From JAAYJK01 sp964531295 (GTDB lineage Bacteria > Bacillota > Syntrophomonadia > Syntrophomonadales > Syntrophomonadaceae): a DNA stretch of 15,987 nucleotides. The notes under the pieces are model-generated. The model saw only the letters and a program-made list of their open reading frames with translations, was not told the origin of the DNA and did no database searches. The position numbers and the translations under genes are program-made. Location: positions 1-15,987 of the forward strand of contig CAZHHJ010000041.1 in the NCBI GenBank assembly GCA_964531295.1, in the 5' to 3' direction. Below, one piece after another: positions 7,824-14,614 of this stretch. Numbering within the stretch: the first letter of the stretch is position 1; every line of letters begins with the position of its first letter.

Positions 7824-8315
7824 CTAAATATTGTGTCCGGGTCCACGCACAATAGCTATCTTCCCGGTTCTTACCAATTCTAATATCCCAAAAGGTTTTA
7901 AAGAATCCTCGATAGCCTCCAGTTTTTTTGAATCTCCAGTAGCTTCTATAATAAGCGTGTTCTTACCGATATCTACGATTCTGGCGCGGAAAATCTCAAC
8001 CAGCTGAACAATCTCTGATCTAACACTGGGATCAGCTTTTACTTTTATTAATATCAATTCACGGGTAACCAGACGCTCTTCGGTAATATCAACTACTTTT
8101 ATAACATCTACCAGTTTATAAAGCTGTTTGCTGACCTGTTCGATAATCTTATCATCACCAGTAACCACTATGGTCATACGGGATACGGAGGGGTTTTCTG
8201 TTTCACCTACGGCCAGGCTTCCAATATTATAGCCTCTCCTCCTGAACAAGGTGGCAACCCTGGTTAATACACCCGGTTTGTTTTCAACCGTTATGGCCAG
8301 AGTATGTTCTTTCAT
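7824..8315 (-). CDS. ilvN: Acetolactate synthase small (regulatory) subunit
   Basis: IlvN activates the IlvB catalytic subunit and normally confers valine feedback inhibition. The 163 aa split into an N-terminal ACT domain (about residues 4-75, with the ligand-binding turn VENKPGVLTRVATLFRRRGY) and the C-terminal acetolactate-synthase small-subunit domain (about 82-158, ELILIKVKADPSVRSEI). This is the full-length, single-ACT type seen across bacteria, sometimes called ilvH. The ATG start is 2 nt after the ilvB stop, with its ribosome site GGGGGAGG inside the ilvB 3' end, so translation is very likely coupled and the subunits made in balance. Confidence 0.95.
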   Translation of the reverse strand: MKEHTLAITVENKPGVLTRVATLFRRRGYNIGSLAVGETENPSVSRMTIVVTGDDKIIEQVSKQLYKLVDVIKVVDITEERLVTRELILIKVKADPSVRSEIVQLVEIFRARIVDIGKNTLIIEATGDSKKLEAIEDSLKPFGILELVRTGKIAIVRGPGHNI

Positions 8316-8317
8316 GA

Positions 8318-10000
8318 TTATTCCTCCCCCAGCATATTCATTAGAGATTCACCGGGCGCTACCATGGGATATACATCGGCCATGCGGTCAACCCAGAAAT
8401 CAATCACTACTGGTCGATCAGTCACTTGCAAAGCTTCTCTTAAGGCTCCATCTACTTCATTAGTGCTTTTAATTCTCATCCCTATAGCTCCATAAGCTTC
8501 AGCCAGTTTTACAAAATCCGGTTGCTTGCTTATGTCAGTATAAGAGAATCTGCCATCATAAAATAGGCTCTGCCACTGCCTGACCATCCCCAGGTACTGG
8601 TTGTTTAATATACATACAACGACCGGTATCTTATACGCCACCGCAGTACCGAGTTCCTGTATGTTCATCTGTATACTGCCATCACCGGCAATATCTATAA
8701 CCGGACGATCCGGGCAGGCAATTTTGGCTCCGATGGCGGCCGGAAGGCCAAAACCCATAGTGCCCAGCCCCCCGGAAGTCACAAAGGAACGGGGGTTTTT
8801 GTATCTGTAATAATGAGCAGCCCACATCTGATTTTGCCCAACTTCAGTAGTTATGATTGCTTCGCCCTCGGTCAAGTCAGATATTTTTTCTATAACGTGC
8901 TGGGGCATAATGCGTCCCTCACGGGATGCACCATACCTCAAGGGATATTCCACTTTCCAACGGTCAATCATCTGATGCCATTCATTGTATTCTTCCAAGC
9001 TTTCCACACGCTTATTGATAGCCTCTAATACTTCTTTTACCTGACCTACTATGGGTATATCTACAGCAACGTTCTTGCCGATTTCAGCTGCATCAATATC
9101 AATATGTATGATCCTGGCATGGGGTGCAAATTCCGCAATTTTACCGGTTACCCGATCATCAAAGCGCACCCCGATGGCAATCAGGAGATCACATTCACCA
9201 ATAGCATAGTTGGCATAACGAGTACCGTGCATTCCCAGCATGCCCAGGGATAAATAATTGTTGCCCGGGAAAGCACTCATGCCCATGAGCGTAGTAGCAA
9301 CCGGTATCTTCCGCTTCTCCGCCAATTCTTTTAATTCTTCCGCCCCGTCTGATGATATAACTCCGCCGCCGGCATAAATAACCGGCCGTTCTGATTTATT
9401 GATGAGTTCTGCCGCGGAAACTACCTGGCCATAATTGCATCCTTTCATAACCCGATAACCGCGAAGATTTATTTCAGAAGTATAAGGTTCATATTCTATT
9501 TCCTTCTCCATAAGATCCTTGGGAAGATCTACCACTACCGGGCCGGGACGATTAGTGGAAGCAATATAAAAGGCTTCCTTAACCACCCTGGCTACATCTT
9601 CGGTTCTCTCTAAAACATAATTGTGTTTAGTAATAGGCATGGTAATGCCGGTTATATCAGCTTCCTGAAAGGCATCCCGGCCAATTAACGAGCTCATTAC
9701 CTGACCGGTAAAACAAACCATAGGAATAGAGTCCAAATTAGCGTTGGCTATCCCGGTAACCAGGTTGGTAGCACCTGGACCTGAGGTGGCAATACACACC
9801 CCGGTCTTTCCGCTTACTCTCGCGTAAGCATCAGCAGCATGAGCCGCTCCCTGTTCATGTCGAACCAAAATGTGCCGGATATCAGAATGATATAAAGCAT
9901 CATAAATCGGTAAAACTGCTCCTCCCGGATACCCAAAAACGGTATCCACGCCTTCCTGCTTCAAGCATTGCAGTAAAATTTCGGCTCCCTTTAACTTCAC
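8318..10000 (-). CDS. ilvB: Acetolactate synthase large (catalytic) subunit
   Basis: IlvB uses thiamine diphosphate and FAD to join two pyruvates to acetolactate, or pyruvate and 2-oxobutyrate to acetohydroxybutyrate. The catalytic glutamate is E49 in VRHEQGA, the FAD/active-site segment TSGPGATNL follows at about 72-80, and the thiamine-diphosphate motif runs from GDG (439-441) to NN (466-467). The protein is 560 aa, usual for the family. The start is the GTG at 9998-10000. The frame also has an ATG at 10013-10015, but the GGAGGTG ribosome site lies inside codons after that ATG and is 6 nt before the GTG, so the GTG must be the real start. The gene is separated from ilvD by 190 nt with two inverted repeats, and overlaps no neighbour; ilvN follows after 2 nt. 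Confidence 0.96.
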   Translation of the reverse strand: MKLKGAEILLQCLKQEGVDTVFGYPGGAVLPIYDALYHSDIRHILVRHEQGAAHAADAYARVSGKTGVCIATSGPGATNLVTGIANANLDSIPMVCFTGQVMSSLIGRDAFQEADITGITMPITKHNYVLERTEDVARVVKEAFYIASTNRPGPVVVDLPKDLMEKEIEYEPYTSEINLRGYRVMKGCNYGQVVSAAELINKSERPVIYAGGGVISSDGAEELKELAEKRKIPVATTLMGMSAFPGNNYLSLGMLGMHGTRYANYAIGECDLLIAIGVRFDDRVTGKIAEFAPHARIIHIDIDAAEIGKNVAVDIPIVGQVKEVLEAINKRVESLEEYNEWHQMIDRWKVEYPLRYGASREGRIMPQHVIEKISDLTEGEAIITTEVGQNQMWAAHYYRYKNPRSFVTSGGLGTMGFGLPAAIGAKIACPDRPVIDIAGDGSIQMNIQELGTAVAYKIPVVVCILNNQYLGMVRQWQSLFYDGRFSYTDISKQPDFVKLAEAYGAIGMRIKSTNEVDGALREALQVTDRPVVIDFWVDRMADVYPMVAPGESLMNMLGEE

Positions 10001-10078
10001 AAGATTCACCTCCATTTTTATTCAGGCTAAAAATATTAATAGACTAAAAATGATATCCAAAGTAATTTATATTATCTC

Positions 10079-10097
10079 GGATAAATGATATTTATCC
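10079..10097. repeat. 19-bp near-perfect palindrome in the ilvD-ilvB gap
   Basis: GGATAAAT-gat-ATTTATCC is a perfect 8-bp inverted repeat around a 3-nt centre. It extends by three further pairs (CTC/GAG, 10076-10078 with 10099-10101) if one base is bulged. With so short a centre it resembles a protein-binding operator more than an RNA hairpin. It is superficially Fur-like in base content but does not fit the 7-1-7 Fur pattern. I could not find a good promoter beside it, so its role is unknown. Confidence 0.45.
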
Positions 10098-10140
10098 TGA
10101 GTTGCTCCGGTAAGTAACGGCATAATACACTTAAAGCATA

Positions 10141-10166
10141 ATAGCGGGCCTAGCATGGCCCGCTAT
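10141..10166 (-). other. Strong GC-rich hairpin just after ilvD
   Basis: A perfect 10-bp stem (ATAGCGGGCC with GGCCCGCTAT, 6-nt loop) lies 25 nt past the ilvD stop. Neither strand has a following T run (the minus strand continues tatgctttaag), so it is not a standard intrinsic terminator. In long operons such hairpins often stabilise the upstream mRNA against 3' exonucleases or reduce read-through; here it may set ilvD expression apart from the downstream genes. The role is inferred. Confidence 0.6.
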
Positions 10167-10190
10167 GTTAAACCGGTTAGCTGTTTAAGC

Positions 10191-11852
10191 TTAGTTCTTA
10201 AAGATTGCTCCGGTACTTGCTGATTGTACCAGTTGAGCATAACGTTTCATATAACCGGTCTTTATTTTGGCGTCGGGCTCCTGCCATCTGGCTCTTCTTT
10301 CTTCTAGTATCTTATCTTCGACTAGCAGTTCTAGTCGAAGGTCCGGTATGTCTATCCGTATTATATCCCCTTCTTCCACCAGGGCTATGACACCACCGGC
10401 AGCCGCCTCAGGAGAAACATGGCCAATGGAAGCTCCCCTGGTAGCACCAGAAAAACGTCCATCGGTAATCAGAGCGACTTCTTTGTCCATTCCCATACCA
10501 GCTACTGCAGAAGTAGGGGTAAGCATTTCCCTCATCCCTGGCCCCCCCCGAGGTCCTTCATAGCGTATCACTATAACATCACCTGAATTAATCTGCCTGG
10601 CCAAGATAGCTTCGACGGCATCTTCTTCGCAATCGAAAACCCTGGCCGGGCCCTGGTGCTGCATCATTTCATCCGCTACTGCACTCCTCTTCACCACTGC
10701 ACCTTCACTGGCTATATTACCGAACAGCATAGCCAGTCCACCTGTAGTACTATAAGGATTATCTGCCGGTCTGATTACTTCATAATCCCGCACCGGCTGA
10801 TTGGCTATGTTCTCGCCCACAGTTTTAGCAGTAACCGTAATACAGTCGGGGTTGATAAGACCCTTCCGGTTTAATTCATTATACAAAGCCTGCACTCCAC
10901 CGGCCCGGTACAGATCTTCCATGTGATGGGGCCCGGCCGGACTCAAACGGCACAGATTAGGTGTTTCCGCACTTATTTTATTGAACAGATTTAAATCCAC
11001 CTCTACTCCACATTCGCTGGCAATGGCCAGGAGATGCAAAACAGAATTAGTAGAACAGCCGATGGCCATATCTATATGGATCGCATTATTGAAAGCTTCT
11101 GGAGTCATTATATCCAGAGGACGAATATCCTTTTCCAGCAGTTCCATTATCTTCATGCCGGCCATTTTAGCCAGACGAATTCGTTCCGAATATACTGCCG
11201 GTATGGAACCATTTCCAGGCAGCCCCATACCCAGAGCCTCGGTAAGACAGTTCATGGAATTAGCCGTAAACATACCCGAACATGATCCGCAGGTGGGACA
11301 GGCGCACTCTTCCAGACGGGCCAGCTCTTCCATGGTCATATTCCCGGCAGCTGCAGCCCCGACCCCTTCAAATACGTGAGTCAAACTGAGCTTCTGGCCG
11401 TCCAGGGTTCCAGCTAGCATAGGCCCGCCACTGATAAATATAGCCGGCAGATTAAGGCGGGCGGATGCCATAAGCATACCGGGTACAATCTTATCACAAT
11501 TGGGGATAAAGACCAGACCGTCAAAAGCATGAGCAGTGGCCATGATCTCAACTGAATCCGCTATTAATTCGCGGCTACCCAGGGAGTATTTCATCCCGAT
11601 GTGATTCATAGCTATTCCGTCGCAAACCCCGATAGTATGAAATTCAATAGGAGTCCCTCCAGCCATACTGATTCCGGTCTTTACCGCCTCGGCAATTTTA
11701 TCCAGATTAATATGTCCCGGCACAATATCATTTTTGGAGTTAACCACTCCAATTAATGGCCTGGATATCTCTTCCTCAGTCAAACCCAAAGCCTTTAATA
11801 ATGAACGATGCGGAGCTTTTTCCATTCCCTTTTTAGCGATATCGCTTTTCAC
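10191..11852 (-). CDS. ilvD: Dihydroxy-acid dehydratase
   Basis: IlvD dehydrates the dihydroxy acids to 2-oxoisovalerate and 2-oxo-3-methylvalerate, the last shared step before transamination. The 553 aa contain C119 in PNCDK and a cysteine cluster C183/C185/C188/C191 in CACPTCGSCSGMFTANS, which provide the iron-sulfur ligands of the family, and the C-terminal DGRFSGATRGASIGHVSPEAA segment. At residues 44-47 it reads VPGH, as in E. coli IlvD, where the plant/mycobacterial [2Fe-2S] group has a cysteine. I therefore infer the oxygen-sensitive [4Fe-4S] type, in keeping with an anaerobe. The start is the GTG at 11850-11852, with AAAGGGG 9 nt upstream. It is the first gene after the T-box and is separated from ilvB by 190 nt. 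Confidence 0.95.
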   Translation of the reverse strand: MKSDIAKKGMEKAPHRSLLKALGLTEEEISRPLIGVVNSKNDIVPGHINLDKIAEAVKTGISMAGGTPIEFHTIGVCDGIAMNHIGMKYSLGSRELIADSVEIMATAHAFDGLVFIPNCDKIVPGMLMASARLNLPAIFISGGPMLAGTLDGQKLSLTHVFEGVGAAAAGNMTMEELARLEECACPTCGSCSGMFTANSMNCLTEALGMGLPGNGSIPAVYSERIRLAKMAGMKIMELLEKDIRPLDIMTPEAFNNAIHIDMAIGCSTNSVLHLLAIASECGVEVDLNLFNKISAETPNLCRLSPAGPHHMEDLYRAGGVQALYNELNRKGLINPDCITVTAKTVGENIANQPVRDYEVIRPADNPYSTTGGLAMLFGNIASEGAVVKRSAVADEMMQHQGPARVFDCEEDAVEAILARQINSGDVIVIRYEGPRGGPGMREMLTPTSAVAGMGMDKEVALITDGRFSGATRGASIGHVSPEAAAGGVIALVEEGDIIRIDIPDLRLELLVEDKILEERRARWQEPDAKIKTGYMKRYAQLVQSASTGAIFKN

Positions 11853-11857
11853 TGGCT

Positions 11858-11941
11858 TTATCCCCTTTCACAACCCAGAAAATATGGAACTTCATTGCGG
11901 ATAACCTCTTTCAGCATACCGCAATGCAGAGCCGGTGTCAT
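11858..11941 (-). CDS. Possible 27-aa leader ORF upstream of ilvD
   Basis: Between the T-box terminator and ilvD there is a 27-codon frame (MTPALHCGMLKEV..., ending CERG) with an ATG at 11939-11941, a plausible AGAGG site 8 nt before it, and a TAA that lies 5 nt before the ilvD GTG. Its last codons contain the ilvD ribosome site, so ribosomes finishing it could couple to ilvD. It is not rich in leucine, valine or isoleucine codons, so it is not a classical attenuator peptide. It could be chance; there is no homology evidence. Confidence 0.25.
   Translation of the reverse strand: MTPALHCGMLKEVIRNEVPYFLGCERG
11893..11926 (-). repeat. Inverted repeat in the ilvD 5' leader
   Basis: CATTGCGG and CCGCAATG form a perfect 8-bp stem around an 18-nt loop, lying within the possible leader ORF and upstream of the ilvD ribosome site. 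There is no T run. It could be an RNA hairpin affecting ilvD translation, or a DNA operator half-site pair. Nothing in the sequence decides between these. Confidence 0.4.
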
Positions 11942-11983
11942 TATAACTGCCTCTTTTATGTTAAATTATCCATTTACTCCTAA

Positions 11984-12027
11984 AAAAATGTATAAAAATA
12001 CCTCTCGCCCGATTCAGGGACGAGAGG
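11984..12027 (-). terminator. T-box regulated terminator
   Basis: CCTCTCG and CGAGAGG pair, with three further inner pairs across one bulged base (12001-12027), and are followed on the minus strand by tatttttat and a second T run at 11984-11990. The 5' arm overlaps the sequence needed by the T-box antiterminator, which is what makes the two structures mutually exclusive. Confidence 0.88.
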
Positions 12028-12283
12028 GATATCCCGCGGTACCACCCTGCTTGTTATGTTTAAAAAACACAACCGCTTATGATGCATATAAATACCATAT
12101 GCTTACTTTTTAACGAACTTTTTTCGTCCGGCAACACCTACTAAGCTGTAATGCTTTTCAGATAGCGACTCGAGGATGAGCACCACATGAAATATTGATC
12201 CCGGATCTCAGCGCCTCCGGTTCTCTGTCATCAAGTGATTCCATATGTCAGTTCCTGTCACAGCCCTTAATTTATATGGTTAT
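11984..12283 (-). ncRNA. T-box riboswitch, leucine (CUC) specifier, controlling the ilv-leu operon
   Basis: The minus strand carries the T-box sequence AGGGTGGTACCGCG (12035-12048), whose UGGU bulge (12041-12044) pairs with the 3' end of an uncharged tRNA with discriminator A, as in tRNA-Leu. Stem I spans about 12165-12261 (GTGAC pairing with GTCGC at its base). It has the AGAGA bulge and a GGCGCTGAGA terminal loop capped on CCGGA/TCCGG, and a specifier loop reading G-CUC-A with the codon at 12178-12180. CUC is leucine, the same specifier known for the Bacillus ilv-leu leader. A stem III candidate is at 12084-12102. The RNA ends in an intrinsic terminator that competes with the antiterminator. 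Uncharged tRNA-Leu should therefore turn on the whole operon. The 5' end is taken from the promoter spacing. Confidence 0.93.
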
Positions 12284-12289
12284 CTATAG

Positions 12290-12318
12290 AGTATATTTAA
12301 AGCGTAGCTTACTGTCAA
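12290..12318 (-). promoter_or_regulatory. Sigma-A promoter of the ilv-leu operon
   Basis: TTGACA (12313-12318), a 17-nt spacer and TATACT (12290-12295) are a perfect -35 and a 5/6 -10 at ideal spacing. Transcription should start near 12283, about 20 nt before T-box stem I. The -35 box begins 8 nt after the stop codon of the upstream gene, so there is no room for a terminator between them. Confidence 0.88.
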
Positions 12319-12326
12319 TAGCGAAC

Positions 12327-14321
12327 TCATATGTTTTGCTGTTTATTTTGTTCCAGCTTTCTGATATATTCATTCAGCTGAATATATCCACCACGGCCTG
12401 AGATATATTTCATTCTATTTTTGTCTTTTATTCTTTTAAACATAGCCCATAACAATCGGCTTCCCTCCTCAGTCTGACAGGCTTCGGAAGGACTCATGCC
12501 ATGCAGAGTAGCCAACCTGGAATTATACCATTTATTCAAGTATATGTCCTTCAGGAACTGCTCCAAATCTGGATATTCCTTTTTTACCTCTAAAGTCATG
12601 ATATCAAATATACCTTCCTTGCGAACTTCGAGTCCATCAAATTCCAGGTACTCGTGCATCTTGTTCTCAAAATTTTTCCTGGCCTGGTTCATATCACGAT
12701 CCCCAAAGGTTGATAAGGTTATCCAATTCATGCCCACCATGTACTCAGCTAGGAACTTGCTTTCCTGGTCATCTCCATCCAGTTGATAGAATACATCATA
12801 ATCATCTGTAAAGTGATAGGCGATGTTTTCCAGAACATTTATCTGCTCGAGAACTGTTTCCCGGTCTTTTAGGAGATACCGAGCACTGATAAACCGCATT
12901 CCATCCTCAAAAATGCTGTCCCCTTCTTCCTGCAGCAGTATATCCTCAAACCTCAGATACTGCCCACCCAGATAGCGGAAGGCAGTTAATACGTTTACTT
13001 CATATTCACCCATCTTAACTACCGGATAGTTAATCCCCCGGGTAAGCAAACGATCAAAATCCAATATGGCATCATAGTCCCGGCTCATAACCACAAATTC
13101 TTCCCCATTGATTACCAGATCAGCCAGAACATCGCTTAAAATTGAAACGGGCATGGTGAAATCCTCTTCGCTGCAGGTTATTCGCATGTGCATACCATAA
13201 GGAAGTTCTTTTACGTCCCTTATATCATCAACTTTATCTATGATGTCAAAAAGAAGGTCCAAATTAATAATTTCGTATACCCGGCAGAATATCTCTTTAT
13301 CAAAAGGATTAATAGTAGCATTAAGACCTAGCTTTTCCGTGTTGGTATTTTTCATATAGTCAATATACCAGCAACGATCTCGGTTTCGAGCCAGTTTAAT
13401 CTCATACTCATGGCGAAGCAGCTGCCGTTCCTCCAAGCTTACCGAATAAGCCTTTATATTAACCTTATCATGGTTTCCCGAGGCATCAATGGCTCCACCT
13501 TCCACCAGCATATTCCCCTGCAGCAATAGAGTCGAATCCCATCCGCCTTTTTCCGTATTGCCCCCTCCTGGCAAGAGCGCGTATACATAATCAATATCCC
13601 GGTTTTTAACCGCATGAAAAAGACTGTTAACTATCTGCCGGGGAGTTAATTTTATGGATAATTTGTCGATAATCCTTCTCTGCCTGGAACTAGTAAACTT
13701 AGTTGCCTGATTCAGATATTTATCATATAAAAATCGCCCCGGTGCAGGCTTGCTCATGTTACGAATATTGTAATCATAAGCCCTGGATACCAAGAAACAT
13801 ACTTCTTCAAAGCTCATCGATACCATATCTTTCAGAACTTTACGGTCTGCCTCATAGCGCTCTTCATTCATTCCTTCCACTAGAAAAAAACTATGGATAC
13901 CGTCAGCATTAAAAGTCAAATAAAAACATTCCGCCTGTACTTTCCTGTTTCCCGTAGACCAGGCGACATCGACTGCAATACGGCCACTATGCCGGGTCAT
14001 ACTGGCATAGGCACCATGGAAAGTCCCCACAAAAATTTGCGGTGGAGCGGTATCAATACCAGCCATACTATACTTTTCCAAAACTCGATTGCATATCAGT
14101 TCGAATTCCCGGCCGTACTCTAATTTTAAGAGGTAAAAAAAATCCACCAGGTCTGGGACGTAAAAGGAACCCAGATTCTGAATAAGATCAGTTCTTAGTT
14201 CATACGGAATATCTTCCATCATTTCTAATATAATCATCCGGCCTTCATTAGTGCTTACTAATTTTTTTATATCATCAACAAAACTTTTCAATACTGGCCG
14301 GGGAAAGCTTTTTGGTTTCAT
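12327..14321 (-). CDS. Large multidomain protein of unknown function (664 aa)
   Basis: I do not recognise the whole protein. No signal peptide or membrane segment is visible, so it is probably cytoplasmic. Residues about 1-85 look like paired helices of HEAT type (EMMEDIPYELRTDLIQNLG, then DLVDFFYLLKLEYG). Residues about 95-165 look like a beta-rich domain (IFVGTFHGAYASM, VQAECFYLTFNADGIHSFFLVEG). Residues about 228-325 (QIVNSLFHAVKNRDIDYVYALL ... RDRCWYIDYM) have the layout of an NTF2-like fold. Near the C-terminus (598-624) WYNSRLATLHGMSPSEA with a following TEEGSRLL resembles the W-x-N-x-P-x-x-x-L-x-G-x-T-P-x-E-A helix pair seen in MbcA/ParS/Xre and SEC-C-associated proteins. These are pattern impressions, not searches. 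The ATG has an AGGGGAG site 7 nt upstream. It runs toward the ilv promoter and is divergent from the HD-GYP gene. Confidence 0.85.
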   Translation of the reverse strand: MKPKSFPRPVLKSFVDDIKKLVSTNEGRMIILEMMEDIPYELRTDLIQNLGSFYVPDLVDFFYLLKLEYGREFELICNRVLEKYSMAGIDTAPPQIFVGTFHGAYASMTRHSGRIAVDVAWSTGNRKVQAECFYLTFNADGIHSFFLVEGMNEERYEADRKVLKDMVSMSFEEVCFLVSRAYDYNIRNMSKPAPGRFLYDKYLNQATKFTSSRQRRIIDKLSIKLTPRQIVNSLFHAVKNRDIDYVYALLPGGGNTEKGGWDSTLLLQGNMLVEGGAIDASGNHDKVNIKAYSVSLEERQLLRHEYEIKLARNRDRCWYIDYMKNTNTEKLGLNATINPFDKEIFCRVYEIINLDLLFDIIDKVDDIRDVKELPYGMHMRITCSEEDFTMPVSILSDVLADLVINGEEFVVMSRDYDAILDFDRLLTRGINYPVVKMGEYEVNVLTAFRYLGGQYLRFEDILLQEEGDSIFEDGMRFISARYLLKDRETVLEQINVLENIAYHFTDDYDVFYQLDGDDQESKFLAEYMVGMNWITLSTFGDRDMNQARKNFENKMHEYLEFDGLEVRKEGIFDIMTLEVKKEYPDLEQFLKDIYLNKWYNSRLATLHGMSPSEACQTEEGSRLLWAMFKRIKDKNRMKYISGRGGYIQLNEYIRKLEQNKQQNI

Positions 14322-14614
14322 ATATATTCTCCCCTGATAATATCGTGCATTTATTTGATTTTAATGTATCATTTTGCCTTTGATATAGCAACTAATGCTT
14401 GAATAAAGTGTGCATTTTGCTGTGAACATGGCAGGCAACCTTACTTCAGACTCCCATCAAATTAATAAGCAAATCGAAGACTTTAGTATTATTGGAAGTT
14501 TTTATTCAAAATATTGTCTTAAATTGCAGGAAGTATTTTTCAGGATACCGAAACTAAGGTAATATGTTGTTTTATTCGATATAATATACCAACATTATCT
14601 TAAAGGTGATTTTT
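14322..14614. other. Divergent intergenic region between the 664-aa gene and the HD-GYP gene
   Basis: This 293-nt stretch should carry the promoters of both flanking genes. For the minus-strand gene, TTGCTA (14386-14391), a 17-nt spacer and TACATT (14363-14368) is a moderate sigma-A match. For the plus-strand gene see the separate promoter entry. The middle (about 14400-14540) shows no RNA gene, repeat or frame I would support. Confidence 0.4.
14555..14585 (+). promoter_or_regulatory. Candidate promoter of the HD-GYP gene (sigma-A -10 overlapping a sigma-D-like element)
   Basis: A perfect TATAAT lies at 14580-14585, 29 nt before the start codon, but no acceptable -35 box is at 16-18 nt. The overlapping TCGATAT (14576-14582) matches 6 of 7 bases of the motility sigma-D/FliA -10 (CCGATAT), and TAAG at 14555-14558 matches 3 of 4 of its -35, although the spacer (17) is one longer than usual. 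Both readings are tentative. Confidence 0.35.

Noticed and set aside
10079..10097. Fur box
   Set aside because: The base content is similar, but the 8-3-8 dyad does not follow the 7-1-7 Fur arrangement and an iron link is not suggested by the genes.
10016..10190. Internal sigma-A promoter for ilvB
   Set aside because: Candidate pairs such as TTGGAT with TAATAT match too few positions at poor spacing.
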